Shown here piece after piece: positions 10,365 to 52,894 of a stretch of 64,000 bases of DNA. The stretch lies in the NCBI GenBank assembly GCA_014155875.1, contig JACEFZ010027744.1, positions 1-64,000 on the forward strand, given 5' to 3'. A program made the position numbers and the translations under genes. Numbering within the stretch: the stretch's first letter is position 1; each line of letters opens with the position of its first letter. The notes under the pieces were generated by a model. That model saw nothing but the letters and a program-made list of their open reading frames with translations. It ran no database searches and was not told where the DNA came from. This DNA comes from Cepaea nemoralis (taxonomy: Eukaryota; Mollusca; Gastropoda; Stylommatophora; Helicidae).

Positions 10365-11085
10365 ATGTCACATGGCTTTCGTAAACAAACTAGAGTGTGA
10401 TGGAGTAGTTAACATTCATACACTTATTCCACTCAGTTAAATGGAGTACTTTTCGTAAACAGAGTGTGATGGGGTAGTTAACATTCATACACTTATTCCA
10501 CTCAGTTAAACGGAGTACTTATGGGCATGTTCTGAGTGCAGTGACATGACTTCTGTTAACTAATGCCCAGTAAAGTCACTCCACTTTTGTTAACTAATAT
10601 GTGTGAGCTAGACACAGGCGGTCAGAAAATTGTACTGTTCGAAATGAAGAGATACGGTTTAGCAAAGATATTAGAATTAAAGAACTGCGAAGAAAAATCA
10701 CGGCACTTCTGTTAACTAATAAGCAGTAAAGTCACATCACTTCTGTTAACTAAAGGAAACAAAAGTTAGTTGCATATTCATTACTGGACATTTAAATCAA
10801 CCCCAGCATATATTGGCTGTGTGATGTACTGGTCAGTGTTAGTTCAGTAGTTTGCCATTGCTTTTTTGAATGACCAATGGCACATACCATCGCAAATTAA
10901 CGCAAAGCAGTCTCCTTTCAAATCCCCTACAGTTGATTTTAAAGTCTCGTCTCGATGTGGCAGGGGAATTGTGAAACTATGCATCTCACTATCTCCCAAG
11001 TTAGAGCAGTGGTCAACTAACTAATAACCAGTCAAGTCACGTCACTCCTGTCAGCTAATAACCAGTAAAATGACGTCAACTAATA
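10365..11085. repeat. Diffuse tandem repeats sharing CTTCTGTTAACTAA
   Basis: Two near-identical units at 10380-10515 (GAGTGTGATGG(A/G)GTAGTTAACATTC...CACTCAGTTAAA) are followed by scattered CAGTAAAGTCAC...CTTCTGTTAACTAA units to 11085. The motif also occurs in the 9470-9665 minisatellite, suggesting one older array broken up by insertions. Confidence 0.7.
10795..10985 (-). repeat. SINE-A copy, degenerate
   Basis: It contains ACCCCAGCATATATTGGCTG, then TTCAGTAGTTTGCCATTGC, matching the 3' body of SINE-A copies elsewhere in minus orientation. The head region is eroded. Confidence 0.6.
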
Positions 11086-11389
11086 AAGTTGATTTTATAT
11101 TTGCAGTCAGGCCAGTTATAATATGAAATTATTTATGATGCAACTATTTATGATGCATTCATGTTTATCCGGTGTTACCCACATTCAATTTATTTAAACA
11201 ATCAACTTTCTTCCCGTGCATAAATTGCATCTTTCATATTTGTTTGTATCACGTTTTTACTTAACTGTGTTATGCTGAATAAATTATTTGACACTGAATA
11301 AATTCTCTCTTTTTTGTTCTTTTTTCGATGCAATGCATGCTTTGTCCCGCTTCTGTGAATTACTGAAAGTAGATAATATTGTGTCCCCA
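11086..11389. other. Intergenic spacer, AT-rich
   Basis: Contains a short direct repeat of TTTATGATGCA near 11130-11155. No coding or mobile-element signal is seen. Confidence 0.35.
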
Positions 11390-12350
11390 GAAAACACTTC
11401 TAGCTCAAAGACCCCCCAAGAAAAAATAAAGCACTGTTACAAAACAAAAAGTACCTACAGCAAACGGAAAGGACCTCTAGAAACCTGGAAGCTCACTCAG
11501 AAAGCACCTTTAGCAAATAGAGACTACCTTCAGAAATCACCTCTAGCAAATATAAACTACCTTCATAAAACACACTTATACAACAGAAATCACCTCTAGC
11601 AAATAGAAACTACCATCAGCAAACAGAAAACACACTTATACAACAGAAATCACCTCTAGCAAATAGAAACTACCATCAGCAAAACTCAGAAAGCATCTCT
11701 AGCAAATAGAAAACCATCAGAAAATACATTCATCACAGAAATAACCTCTAGCAAATATAAACTACCTTCAGAAAACACTTATAAAACAGAAATCACCTCC
11801 AGCAAATAGATACTACTGTTAGAAAACAGAAATTACCTCTAGCAAATAGAAACTACTTTTAGCATCTGGAGAATACCTCCAACAAAGAAAATATATTTAG
11901 CAAATAGAAAGTATCTTCAGCAAACAGCCAGCACACTCGGAAAATAAACAGCACCACTAGCAATTAGAAAGTACCTTCAGCAAACAGAAAGCCAACTTAG
12001 AAAAGAGAAAGTACTTCCAGGAAACTGAAAGCACTTCCAGCAAACAGAAAGTACCTTCCTCCACAAAACAAAGCACTCTCAGAAAACTTCAAAATACGAA
12101 AAGTAACTCCAGAAAGCATATCCAATGATCAGCAGACACGAAGGTGAAAGTACCTCCTCTGGAAAGTGACTTCAAAAAATGAAAAATACCCCCAGACAAA
12201 AGACAGCATCTGCAACGACCAGAAAGCATTTTAGCACACACAAAAATGTTATCAAAAACAGAAGTGACTGCTGTTAAGCTCATACAGAAAAACAAATGAA
12301 CAGAAAAATATAAGTACAAAGCTGGACGAAGGAAAATACCCACACAGACA
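11390..12350. repeat. A-rich degenerate minisatellite, about 1 kb
   Basis: Irregular 20-30 bp units of the form AGCAAATAGAAACTACCTTC / AGAAAACAC. Units at 11585-11680 are near-identical and the rest have drifted. The array ends about 440 bp beyond the GTF2F1 stop and may be transcribed as 3' flank. Confidence 0.8.
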
Positions 12351-12791
12351 CAAGCAAATGTTCTAGCCTAAGCCTTTATCAATGAACACACTAAAATAAG
12401 GAATACTTAGCAGAAAATTGAAACGTCCCAATCATATGAGTATTCTTGTTGTCTCTATTCGTTTATACAGACTTTGGCCAAAACATTCGCTGGTATGTAT
12501 CTTTCCTTTTGTTGAGTTAATTTGCCTTCTGTAAACAGTATTACTGTCTAGCATTCAGAAATATTAAAATCAATATCTGAGAGATGAGATGCCCGAGAAG
12601 AGCTGCCAATTTAGCCACCTGAGACTGAGTTAGAAATGATGCTATCAGACGGACAATTGGATCATCGTATGAAACAAATGAATCATATATTCCCTCGCTA
12701 TCAACCATACCTACCATCATTCATTCCCTCGCTATCACACATTACAAAATAATAACAAGCCTTATAATAAATAAAAACAGCATCTTTAAAA
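12351..12791 (-). other. GTF2F1 3' UTR/flank
   Basis: Sequence immediately after the GTF2F1 stop codon in minus orientation. I found no canonical AATAAA in the sense orientation here, so the polyadenylation site is unresolved. Confidence 0.35.
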
Positions 12792-44192
<31,401 letters not shown>

Positions 44193-44289
44193 CTGTGAAG
44201 AGATGAATAAGTCAATGAAGCTGACTCATCAAAGAAAACATACGACAAGTGATGAATCTACTTGTTTTTTCAGAAACTGTTGAATAAAT

Positions 44290-44525
44290 GGAATCGGCAT
44301 CATGGTGAAGGGGTTACGAATACAATCATAAACCCCAAATCCCATAACTGCCAGTGATTTGGAAGCAGACCACCTTCTGTTTGTTTTCATACAATGGTAT
44401 GACTGCCGGTCATTCATAAAGCAATGGCAAACTGCTGAATGTAAATTTACCAAGATATCACAAAAAGCCAAAAAAAATACTGCGGCTGAGTGCGGTGTCC
44501 TGTAAAGGATTTGCAACTAAATCTG
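44290..44525 (+). repeat. SINE-A copy
   Basis: GGCATCATGGTGAAGGGGTT, GTGATTTGGAAGCAGACCAC, GGTCATTCATAAAGCAATGG and the end GTAAAGGATTTGCAACTAAA. The B box is eroded. Confidence 0.8.
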
Positions 44526-44664
44526 TTTAATGAAAGGGTCAACAAACTTAAAAACCAAATAAGTTTAGGACTTCTTAAGATTGATCCTTGATGTTGATGC
44601 CATCAGATGAGGTCTCACGAAGAATAAGCCTCTATTGTAGAGTTCCTTTAGTTTTTATTTTTTC

Positions 44665-44935
44665 CGCTCGCTCACTTTGACCTCAAGCGTGGTCCTTACA
44701 CTTACTTCTAGTAGAGCTGGACTGAACTTTGCGTGTGGATTAGCTTTCCCTATTAACATTGTCCCTCGCCATCAGGCGAACCCACTCTGACTTCAGAGGT
44801 ACTTGTAGTTTGCATCCCCAAGTCAAGAACGATAGGTCAACATTTTAGTCCAACTGTCCAGTCTAGGGGTTGAACTCCTTACCTCGACATCAGCACACCG
44901 GATGTTTCTTATCCATTCGGCCATGCTGACCTACA
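44665..44935 (-). repeat. SINE-B copy
   Basis: In + view GCTCGCTCACTTTGACCTC through CATCAGCACACCGGATGTTT and TTCGGCCATGCTGACC. The short GTTCTTAA segment in the head is deleted. Confidence 0.85.
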
Positions 44936-44984
44936 GAGTTCCTTTTTTAATTTTGTGTTGAGTCAGTGGATCACAATCATCACC

Positions 44985-45320
44985 ATGGACTAGCAAAGTG
45001 GCTTAAGCTTAAGCATTCAAGTCTCATCAGAGATCTCTGTCCCTGGTGTTCTGGGTTGATTCTATTGATTATATTCCTCTACACTATCATGCTCGGCCAT
45101 CCAGCATCTTTTCTCTCTGTCTGCCTTTTCTAATGCCAATCCTTCTAGCCATTACTTTATATGACAAAAGAACAGTTTGACTCTTTCTTTAAATGGTGTA
45201 TAATGCCCTACTTCTATTAGCCTCTTTTAGGCAGGCGTTAGTTACTCTGGCTATCCAAGTTGTTTGCAACCTTCATCTCAAAAGTCACATCTGTGCTGCC
45301 TCCAAGCTCTTCTTAGTAGT
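44985..45320 (-). mobile_element. LINE-A 3' fragment, decayed
   Basis: In + view CAGAGATCTCTGTCCCTGGT, GTTCTGGGTTGATTCTATTG, then CCATCCAGCATCTTTTCTC and GCAACCTTCATCTCA, parallel to 43610-43960. Confidence 0.65.
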
Positions 45321-45329
45321 TTGTTGCAC

Positions 45330-45530
45330 GACTGAATGAACATGCTCAAGGAACTCCAGACTGGCCTCATACAACATAAGTGGCTCGACACACTGAGCAC
45401 ATCACAAATTGTCGAGCTCATGTTCATCTTTGCACCGGGACACTCAGGTAAGAAAGGTAACGAGCAAGTCCACCAGTTGGTGGACACGACAGTGATTGAA
45501 GAGTGAAGGGCAATGTGTGAGCCATGTATC
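45330..45530 (+). pseudogene. RNase H fragment of a non-LTR element
   Basis: The + frame reads MLKELQTGLIQHKWLDTLST, then VELMFIFAPGHSGKKGNEQV, followed by HQLVDTTVIEE and a stop. PGHSG-x-x-GNE is the RNase H histidine block seen in I/R1/Jockey elements. The preceding catalytic Asp/Glu segments are absent. Confidence 0.6.
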
Positions 45531-46559
45531 AAAAGTGCCATAAAAGACGTAAGACAAAAGAATACAACTTTAAAGACAAAATCTACTTCCTTGTCCAAAG
45601 GAGGGTGATGGGAGAGAGGTGGGGTACCACCAGACATTAATATTTTGTCAAGGACACAAGACATTTGATTAATCAACACAGAACTGGTGTAATCGGTCAC
45701 TGCATGCAGGTCCGGTGGGGAGTTTAAGAACAAAATCGAATCATCTATTTTTATGGTTCTGTCTTGTGATGATGAAACGATCGTCATTAAAGATTACTTA
45801 GAACTGATGTCTAGAAACTTCAATTGGGCACTGTTGAACATCTTTTTCTCAGCTCTAACTTAGAGTAGTACTAGTAGACCCTTAACATAATAAATTTGTT
45901 TTTAAATATTGTAAAATAAATTGTAAACAGTACAACAGTATGTCAGTATATGATCAGCTACCTCATACAAAATATATAATATTGTTTTATCGACAATTTA
46001 TAGTTTTCTTCCATACTGCCGAGTTAGCTCACAGCACAAATTGATAAATTTAATTAATTTGATATTCATTCAGAGTCAACTGCTGTCGAGTCGAGATTAA
46101 GTTGCTTCCTGAACTGTACATACCGTTACGCGCTGTCTTCTACTTAAGTATGGGTATATTGAACCACAAAATCATGTATACTTAATCACGTCACAAAGAC
46201 ATAATGAACCACATAATCATGATCCACCTTAAATGCTGACATCGCTTCGAGTAACAAACGCTAACTGAGGCTAACTTGCAGCTGTTTTATCTTCTGAGGA
46301 TGAAGGAAAAACTGAAACTACAACATCGCTTGCGGAAACAAACAATGCGTGTCTATTGCGACAGTTCCGTATTGAGACTTTTCTAGGAAACAGGCCGTTA
46401 CGCGAGTTGTTTGGTAAAGGCCTAAATGATTTAGGCTAAATCGGTTGAACAAACGAAGGCAAGACGTGTGTGTGTGGGTGGTGTGTGTGTATGTGGGGGC
46501 GGGGTGGGGGTGTCTGTGTTGCTTTCTAAATGAGAAGTTAACATTTAATTCATACTGAG
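45531..46559. other. Spacer upstream of visible GTF2F1 exons (intron 1 or promoter side)
   Basis: No exon or repeat is convincing. A GTGTGTGGGTGGTG tract lies at 46468-46515. A short palindrome-like repetition of CACAAAATCATG / CACATAATCATG occurs at 46166 and 46211. Confidence 0.35.
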
Positions 46560-47030
46560 AACAGGGCACAATAGATTGCGCAAACACATGTTTACACATT
46601 TTATTAGAAGGCAGCAAGTCAAATGGTTTGGCTATGCAAGCAGGTTACCAAGTAACACTACTAACAGTATACCACAACAAGCAATGATGTACACTCTAGA
46701 GGGAAGCAGAGGAAGAGACCGACTACGTAAACGATGGACGCAGGAAATAACAGAGTCCATGGGAATATCGATACATGAAGCCCATAAGCGGGCACTCTCC
46801 CGCTGTTTATACTTCACCTCGGCACCGCAAGGTACAAGAGGAACATGATGAGATGAGATGTATACAAAATTCAATTGGTGAATCAGCCATGTCCACATGT
46901 GGTTTAGCATCGCAGACAGCAGAGCACATACTCCAAGACTGCCCAAAATATTACATATCTAGGCAAACCTTCTGGCCAAGAGAGATGACTGTGGAAGATA
47001 AACTCTATGGATTACTGTTAGTTAGCTAGT
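46560..47030 (+). pseudogene. LINE-C C-terminal region
   Basis: The + frame reads HFIRRQQVKWFGYASRLPSN, then RDRLRKRWTQEITESMGISI. In a second frame after 46850, SMSTCGLASQTAEHILQDC (zinc-knuckle-like C-x-C...H-x4-C) and PREMTVEDKLYGLL follow. This is the R-WFGH...GR-R-RW tail followed by the CxC-H-C end of RTE/Jockey-like ORFs. Frameshifted. Confidence 0.7.
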
Positions 47031-47250
47031 TAGTTGCATGTCCTTTACAGGGTGTAGCAGTCAACCCCAGCATTGGTTGGCTGTTCGTGATTCCTGGGCA
47101 AGTTTACGTTCAGCGGTTTGCCATTGCTTTCTGAACGACCGACACCCATACCATTTCATTAAAAAAAAACCAACACAATTATGTTTCGAATGCGGGTATG
47201 CGGGATTACGAACTGCGTCCGTAACACCTTGGACACGGAGCTGGCATGGA
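47030..47250 (-). repeat. SINE-A copy
   Basis: In + view AGTTGCATGTCCTTTACAGG, CGTTCAGCGGTTTGCC, TTTCGAATGCGGGTATGCG and a CACGGAGCTGG head. Nearly full length. Confidence 0.85.
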
Positions 47251-47344
47251 CCACTGAGTGAAATAAAATAAAAAGTCAGTTATATTCAGACAAGAGATAA
47301 CATTCAATTAAAGTATAGACATATTTCAAGCGAACGAAAGAAGA

Positions 47345-48117
<773 letters not shown>

Positions 48118-48600
48118 CAGGTCAGCATGGTTGAATGGGCAAGAACGCGTGTTCTTAAACATCCGGTGTGCTGATGCCGAGGTTAGGGGTTCAAACCCAA
48201 CACCGGACAGCTGGACTAAAATCTTGACCTGTCGTCTTTGACTTGGGGACGTAAATTACAAGTACCTGTTGAGTTAAGAACCGACATCACTGCACTCAAG
48301 ACATTCCCATACGTGCTCAATCCCTTCGTTCAACAGCCAGCGAAGAGTCATACTACTAATCGTTCTCACCGCTATCTGATTAAAAGTTCTCCTGGTCTTC
48401 CCTCTCAGTTTTGAGATTCTTCCAGAACCCCTGCCGATCCCCCGCAATCTCATTCTTTCCACATATGGGTTCTCAGACTGTTTCTCCACCTGGTCCCACA
48501 AGTACCTTTGAAGTCGGAGTGGGTTCGCCTGCAGGCGAGGGACACTGTTAATATGGAAAGCTAATGCACACGAAAAATTCAGTCCATCACTACTATATAC
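48118..48600 (+). repeat. SINE-B copy interrupted by a LINE-D fragment
   Basis: Head GGTCAGCATGGTTGAATGGG, then GGTTAGGGGTTCAAACCC. The body is cut at 48267 and resumes at 48498 (ACAAGTACCTTTGAAGTCGG). It ends near CATCACTACTATATAC. Confidence 0.88.
48268..48497 (-). pseudogene. LINE-D tail inserted into SINE-B, 10-bp TSD
   Basis: ACAAGTACCT is duplicated at 48258-48267 and 48498-48507. The minus frame reads WDQVEKQSENPYVERMRLRG, then RRTFNQIAVRTISSMTLRWL and HVWECLECSDVGS, and stays open to its natural stop. It is a short 5'-truncated LINE-D insertion. Confidence 0.82.
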
Positions 48601-48724
48601 TAAAAATAGCTAGTCTTCATTTGATAAAAATTAAATTTTTGCTTGTCCTGCACTGTTCTTTATCTTCCACGTGATGTTATCCATATGAACAGTCTGTCAC
48701 AGAAGTCAAGCTGTTTTGAAACTT
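48601..48724. other. Short spacer
   Basis: No feature recognised. Confidence 0.3.
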
Positions 48725-48810
48725 CCTACTCTACTCATACGACTCATACACTTCCTGGACTGACAGGTATGCAACACCACACTGGACCTTCATTCGCCGA
48801 TAAACTTGCC
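48725..48810 (-). pseudogene. Mariner-like transposase HTH fragment
   Basis: The minus strand reads VYRRMKVQCGVAYLSVQEVY, closely parallel to the + strand copy at 51058-51130 (IYRRMKVQYGDAFLSLQQLY). It is the N-terminal helix-turn-helix of a mariner transposase, about 25 residues. Confidence 0.65.
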
Positions 48811-48974
48811 CTATGCCGGACTCCGTGGCGAGAATGTTACGGGCGCGATTCGTAATCCTGTATACCCGGATTCGAAATACAGCGGTTCTGTTTTTTTTTT
48901 CGAAAACAGGTATAGGTGCCCATCGCTCAGAAAGCAATGGCAAACTACTGAACGTAAAACTTGCCCAGGAATCA

Positions 48975-49861
48975 TCTCATCTCATCTCATTGGCACCTTG
49001 CCGTCTTGACAGACGATAGTTTGTGCTCTAAAAAGGCATAATAACTTTTAACTATGGCGGTAGCGAGTGTGACTGATAAGGCCAATTTGCGCTGTAAATG
49101 TCCGTTCACAGTGGGTGCATGTGAACACGTGGTCATTTCCACCATCATGCACCATCTTACGTCTCAAACGCTTGGTGTGTGACTTTTCTGCAATAATTTT
49201 CTCCTTTGACTTTATTCCATTTCTGATATTTGCCCTCCACGCAACACGTTCAGCGGCGACTTGCTCCCAATGTGCATTATCAATGCCTGTATCAATCATG
49301 TCCCGCTTACACACATCTTTGTATCGTAGTAGAGGCCGACCCTGAGATCTCTTACCCATCTGTAATTCACCAAAAAAGATATCCTTTGGTATTCTACCAT
49401 CATCCATCCTCCTAAGATGTCCTATCCATCTAAGTCTACGAAGACTGAGCATGGAATAAACTGTCACACAACCTGATCTTTCCAATACTTCAGTATTTGT
49501 GATTTTGTCTTGCCACTTAATACCAAGAATTCTTCGCAGACACCGCATATGAAAGCTGTTTAAATTGTTCTCTTGGTGTGAGTAAGTTGTCCAGGTTTCA
49601 CTGCCATAGAGAAGAGTACTAAGGATACAGGCTTGATAGACAAGGACTTTTGTTTTGGCAGTAAGCTTCCTGTTCTCCCAGACTCTTTTTCTTAACCTGT
49701 TCATTGTTGTTGCTGCCTTACCAATCCGGATGTTGATTTCCTGATCTAGGGATAATTTGCTATTTACCACTGATCCTAGATATGTAAAATGGTCTACTAT
49801 CTCTAGTTCGGCGTCGTCAATAAAGATTGATGGTACCCCATGTGCACCTTGTGACATAATC
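48975..49861 (-). mobile_element. 5'-truncated RTE-like LINE inserted in SINE-A, 13-bp TSD
   Basis: The 887-bp insert lies between direct repeats TGCCCAGGAATCA at 48962-48974 and 49862-49874. Its minus-strand 3' end is (ATGAG)n (in + view TCTCATCTCATCTCATT), the simple-repeat end typical of RTE elements. It carries an uninterrupted coding region, so it is among the youngest LINE copies here. Confidence 0.9.
49048..49861 (-). pseudogene. RTE-like RT C-terminus with terminal C2H2 zinc finger
   Basis: Open from the truncation point to the stop at 49048: AELEIVDHFTYLGSVVNSKL (RT end), RLRKRVWENRKLTAKTKVLV, YGSETWTTYSHQENNLNSFH, RRLRWIGHLRRMDDGRIPKD and GRPLLRYKDVCKRDM. Near the C-terminus is FTCTHCERTFTAQIGLISHT plus RYRH, a C-x2-C-x12-H-x4-H finger. 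The catalytic RT motifs lie in the truncated part. The finger presumably contributes to nucleic-acid binding. Not functional alone. Confidence 0.85.
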
Positions 49862-50022
49862 TGCCCAGGAATCACGAACAGCCAAAATGCCGGGGTTGAC
49901 TGCTACGTCCTGTGAAGGGCATGCAACTAAATCCATGTGCATAGATATTTGAATATTTGCACTTGCCTAAATTGAACACCATTGACTTTAATTGTACATT
50001 TAGGCATGATCCATTTCTTTTA

Positions 50023-50023
<1 letters not shown>

Positions 50024-50089
<66 letters not shown>
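50024..50089. repeat. (ATT)n microsatellite; a second tract at 50331-50384
   Basis: Perfect ATT repeats flank the SINE-A at 50100-50335 on both sides, so the SINE probably landed in a longer ATT array. Confidence 0.93.
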
Positions 50090-50099
50090 TTCCGCGTTT

Positions 50100-50330
50100 C
50101 CATCCTGTTTCAGGATATTGCGGTCAACATCAGCATCTTTCAGCTGTATGTTGGTTCCTAGGCTAGATTACGCTCATCAGCACGCCACGACTTTCTGAGC
50201 GACCGGCTCCATACTCTCATAAGCCAATGGTGCGACTCGAACCGCTTCCAATTCTCCTGCACTCACGTCAACCACGAAAGTATTCGGGGTTACGGAGAAA
50301 GCTGCTAATCCCTCGGTCAGGGAGCCGACA

Positions 50331-50335
<5 letters not shown>
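50100..50335 (-). repeat. SINE-A subfamily copy between (ATT)n tracts
   Basis: In + view GATATTGCGGTCAACATCAG, CTTTCTGAGCGACCGGCTCC, GTGCGACTCGAACCGCTTCC and CTCGGTCAGGGAGCCGA. The body has the A-family order with a variant head. Confidence 0.7.
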
Positions 50336-50384
<49 letters not shown>

Positions 50385-50385
<1 letters not shown>

Positions 50386-50629
50386 GACCGTCTTCTGTTT
50401 ATTTAAGCTGATGCCCATTGTTTCACTTCCTTTAGCCACGGTGTCTAACATTTTCTATGTTTGTTGTTATCAAGACGATGTCAGTAGACTAAAGTGTAGT
50501 TATTTATATTATGACTACTTACCGCGTCCCCTTGCATATTTTCCAGAAGGGCGTCAAATGAAAACTTTAAAAGTGTGATAGAAACTACAATAACCATGCT
50601 ACAATAACCAGTCTTATAACTTGTCAATA
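50385..50629. other. Spacer
   Basis: No feature recognised. Confidence 0.3.
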
Positions 50630-50870
50630 ATAGGGAGTCTCCGTGGCGAAGTGGTCAAGCCGTTTGACTCGGGCTCCGAAGGTTGTGGGTTCGATTCCGG
50701 GCCGCGAACCTTCGGTTCACGAGTTAAATTTTTCAGGAGACTCCTGTGGGCCGTCGCTAAAGCTACGGAGTTCGTGCTTTGTGCGACGCTTTCCGCGCTG
50801 CGGAAAGAGACCGAGCCATATGGGATAAAATCCCGGTGCAATGAAGTCGACCCTGTCGACCTTTAAGCGA
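50630..50870 (+). repeat. SINE-D copy with clear A and B boxes
   Basis: GTCTCCGTGGCGAAGTGGTC (A-box-like TGGCGAAGTGG), then GTGGGTTCGATTCCGGGCC (B-box GGTTCGATTCC). Body GAACCTTCGGTTCACGAG to GCGCTGCGGAAAGAGACC. The tRNA-like fold extends into a 170-bp unrelated body, so it is a SINE and not a tRNA gene. Confidence 0.85.
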
Positions 50871-50969
50871 CTTTTTTAACTTGTCAATATTGTTGCCAAG
50901 GATGAAAAGAGGGTTAAGCGCGTGACATCACGGTGCAAACGAACACGTTGACGTCACAAGGACAGTTTA

Positions 50970-51190
50970 AAGATGGCCGCCCCACTTTTAACATACACCA
51001 AACATGAGCAGCGTTCTGTTATTCGTTGTTTCTTCAGTGAAGAGGTGAAACCTATAGAAATTTATCGGCGAATGAAGGTCCAGTATGGTGATGCATTCCT
51101 GTCACTCCAGCAACTGTATGAGTGGAGTGGGAAGTTTCAAAGCGGCGTGACTTCTGTGACAGACTGTTCACGGTTCAGCACACCAAGGTT
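50970..51190 (+). pseudogene. Mariner-like transposase N-terminal fragment
   Basis: The + frame from ATG 50973 reads MAAPLLTYTKHEQRSVIRCF, FSEEVKPIEIYRRMKVQYGD and AFLSLQQLYEWSGKFQSGVT. It is the HTH region of mariner/GVQW-type transposases. It ends in unrelated sequence after TPRLQVND, so the second HTH and the DDD catalytic domain are missing. Confidence 0.72.
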
Positions 51191-51284
51191 ACAAGTCAAT
51201 GACATGGTTATTGTAGTTTCTATCACACTTTTAAGGTTTTCGTTTGAAACCCTTATATTAAAAACGCTCTCTGTTTTGCGAATG

Positions 51285-51506
51285 GGTTACGGTAACAGTT
51301 TGTAACTCCGCATACCGCGTTCGAGACACAGCTTCGGGTGATTTGGCAGCAGACCGCCTTGCATTGGTTTTTATAAAATGGTATGAGTGCCGGCGTTCAG
51401 AAATCAATGGCAAATTACTAAACGTAAACTTACCAAGAAATCACAGACGGCAAAAGAATGCTGGGATTGACTGCGACGTCCTATAAAGGATATGCAACTA
51501 ACTTTA
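51285..51506 (+). repeat. SINE-A copy
   Basis: GAATGGGTTACGGTAACAG, CGCGTTCGAGACACAGCTTC, GTGATTTGGCAGCAGACCG and the end AAAGGATATGCAACTAACTT. Directly adjoins a mariner MITE. Confidence 0.85.
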
Positions 51507-51508
51507 TA

Positions 51509-51759
51509 CGAGGGTAAGTTAATAAGTGAGTCACAAATGGCTGTAAAAAAATAACTAAATATGATATAACAGCTTGACTCCTGTTTATTTTTATACATAC
51601 ATTGTCCCTTTATTTCTCAACATAATTTCCACCAACGCTGATGCACTTATCCCATCGTTTTATCAGTCCTCCCAAACCGGCTGCATAGAACTGCGTGCTG
51701 TGTTTTCATTTACCTGCCATCCCACAGAACTGTGTGACTTACTTATTGACTCGCCCTCG
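51509..51759 (-). mobile_element. Internally deleted mariner-type element with TIRs and TA TSD
   Basis: Left end CGAGGGTAAGTTAATAAGTG and inverted right end CGAGGGCGAGTCAATAAGTA are terminal inverted repeats of at least 25 bp. Both are flanked by TA (51507-51508, 51760-51761). Inside, the minus strand carries a transposase C-terminus (GGLIKRWDKCISVGGNYVEK). It is a non-autonomous derivative of about 250 bp. Confidence 0.85.
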
Positions 51760-51879
51760 TAACTTTTTCTACCCAGCTATGCACCGCTTTACGGGACATC
51801 GCTAGGGGCTAAGTCCACTGTAAACCCACCTTGGCGGGAGACATTTCGCGAATGACGCCGAAGTTGAATGTGAAGTGAA

Positions 51880-52085
51880 AACGTGGTTTAGAAAACAGAG
51901 CACGCAGTTCTATGCAGTAGGTTTGGGAGGACTGATAAAACGATGGGAAAAGTGCATCAATGTTCGTGGAAATTATGTTGAGAAATAAAGGGACAATGTA
52001 TGTACAAATATATAATAGTTTCAAGTTGTTATCATGTTTAGTTATTTTTCTACAGCCATTTGTAACTTACTTATTGACTTACCCT
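51880..52085 (+). pseudogene. Mariner transposase C-terminus and right TIR
   Basis: The + strand reads TQFYAVGLGGLIKRWEKCIN, then VRGNYVEK and a stop, and ends with CTTACTTATTGACTTACCCTAG, complementary to the TIR of the 51509 element. It is a second copy in opposite orientation whose left half is lost. Confidence 0.75.
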
Positions 52086-52108
52086 AGTATTACACACATT
52101 GCTACGTT

Positions 52109-52109
<1 letters not shown>

Positions 52110-52146
<37 letters not shown>
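52110..52146. repeat. (CA)n microsatellite
   Basis: About 18 CA units, immediately beyond the mariner right end. Confidence 0.92.
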
Positions 52147-52148
<2 letters not shown>

Positions 52149-52329
52149 AGAAAGACAGAGACACAAAGAGAGAGTAAGACATACAGACGAAGTACGCTTG
52201 TTACTGCAGTGAAGCGCCGTCGTAATTTGGAGGTTTAGTCGTTTTAGTCTTTTAGTCGTTGGATCAACATCACGGCACACGGTTTAACCCATAAGTGCTC
52301 CGTTTTCCTCCTAACTCAAACCTGGGTTT

Positions 52330-52640
52330 GGAGAAACTCAGCTCAATGCACGAACTCCGTTGCATCGGCGAGGATCCTGAAATGCTTTTGGGTAGATTTT
52401 TAACTCGAAATTTTGCCCGGGCAGCGCCGTTAGGCTACTCTTTTTCGATTTCCAACTGCCAAGGGATTTTTTACGTGCGCAACAATACACACGGGCGTCC
52501 GATCTCACTACCCAGAGACCAGGGGAAATTACTGGAAGTCCCGGTGGTTTCTTTTAATTAAATCCTGGTCCTCACCAGGGCCTGAACCCTGGACCTCCAG
52601 CACTCGAGGCGGACACCATACCTCGAGACCACTCAGGTGG
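52330..52640 (-). repeat. SINE-E copy
   Basis: The minus head CACCTGAGTGGTCTCGAGG, then GGTGTCCGCCTCGAGTGCTG and GGTTCAGGCCCTGG. In + view the tail begins ACTCCGTTGCATCGGCGAGG. Matches 40540-40835. Confidence 0.83.
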
Positions 52641-52894
52641 TCCACGTAATTTTATGGTACCCATATTGGGCTTCAAGTTAATGTCATGGTCACTCAGCCC
52701 CCAGAAAACGTGACATCAACCATGTACCGCTTAAGCTAATCGTTGGTACTTCGCCTGTTTACATTTTCATAATGATACGATTTGAATAATTGATGCGAGC
52801 TGCGCCGGTATGATTATGACAAAGCAAATAGATGCATGACATGCACAGCTTGTGGTGAAGTACCAAAATTTGGGGCCAATCATAACATCAGGCT
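52641..52894. other. Spacer
   Basis: No feature recognised. Confidence 0.3.

Larger units (their letters stand above)
48815..49935 (+). repeat. SINE-A copy interrupted by an RTE-like LINE
   Basis: The head GGACTCCGTGGCGAGAATGT and body CAGAAAGCAATGGCAAACTA reach TGCCCAGGAATCA at 48974. They resume with the same 13 bases at 49862 and continue CGAACAGCCAAAATGCCGG to GGGCATGCAACTAAAT. Confidence 0.9.

Noticed and set aside
50640..50715. tRNA gene
   Set aside because: A and B boxes are clear, but the sequence continues into a SINE body shared with 27545-27695 and 43020-43185, and no complete acceptor stem is apparent.
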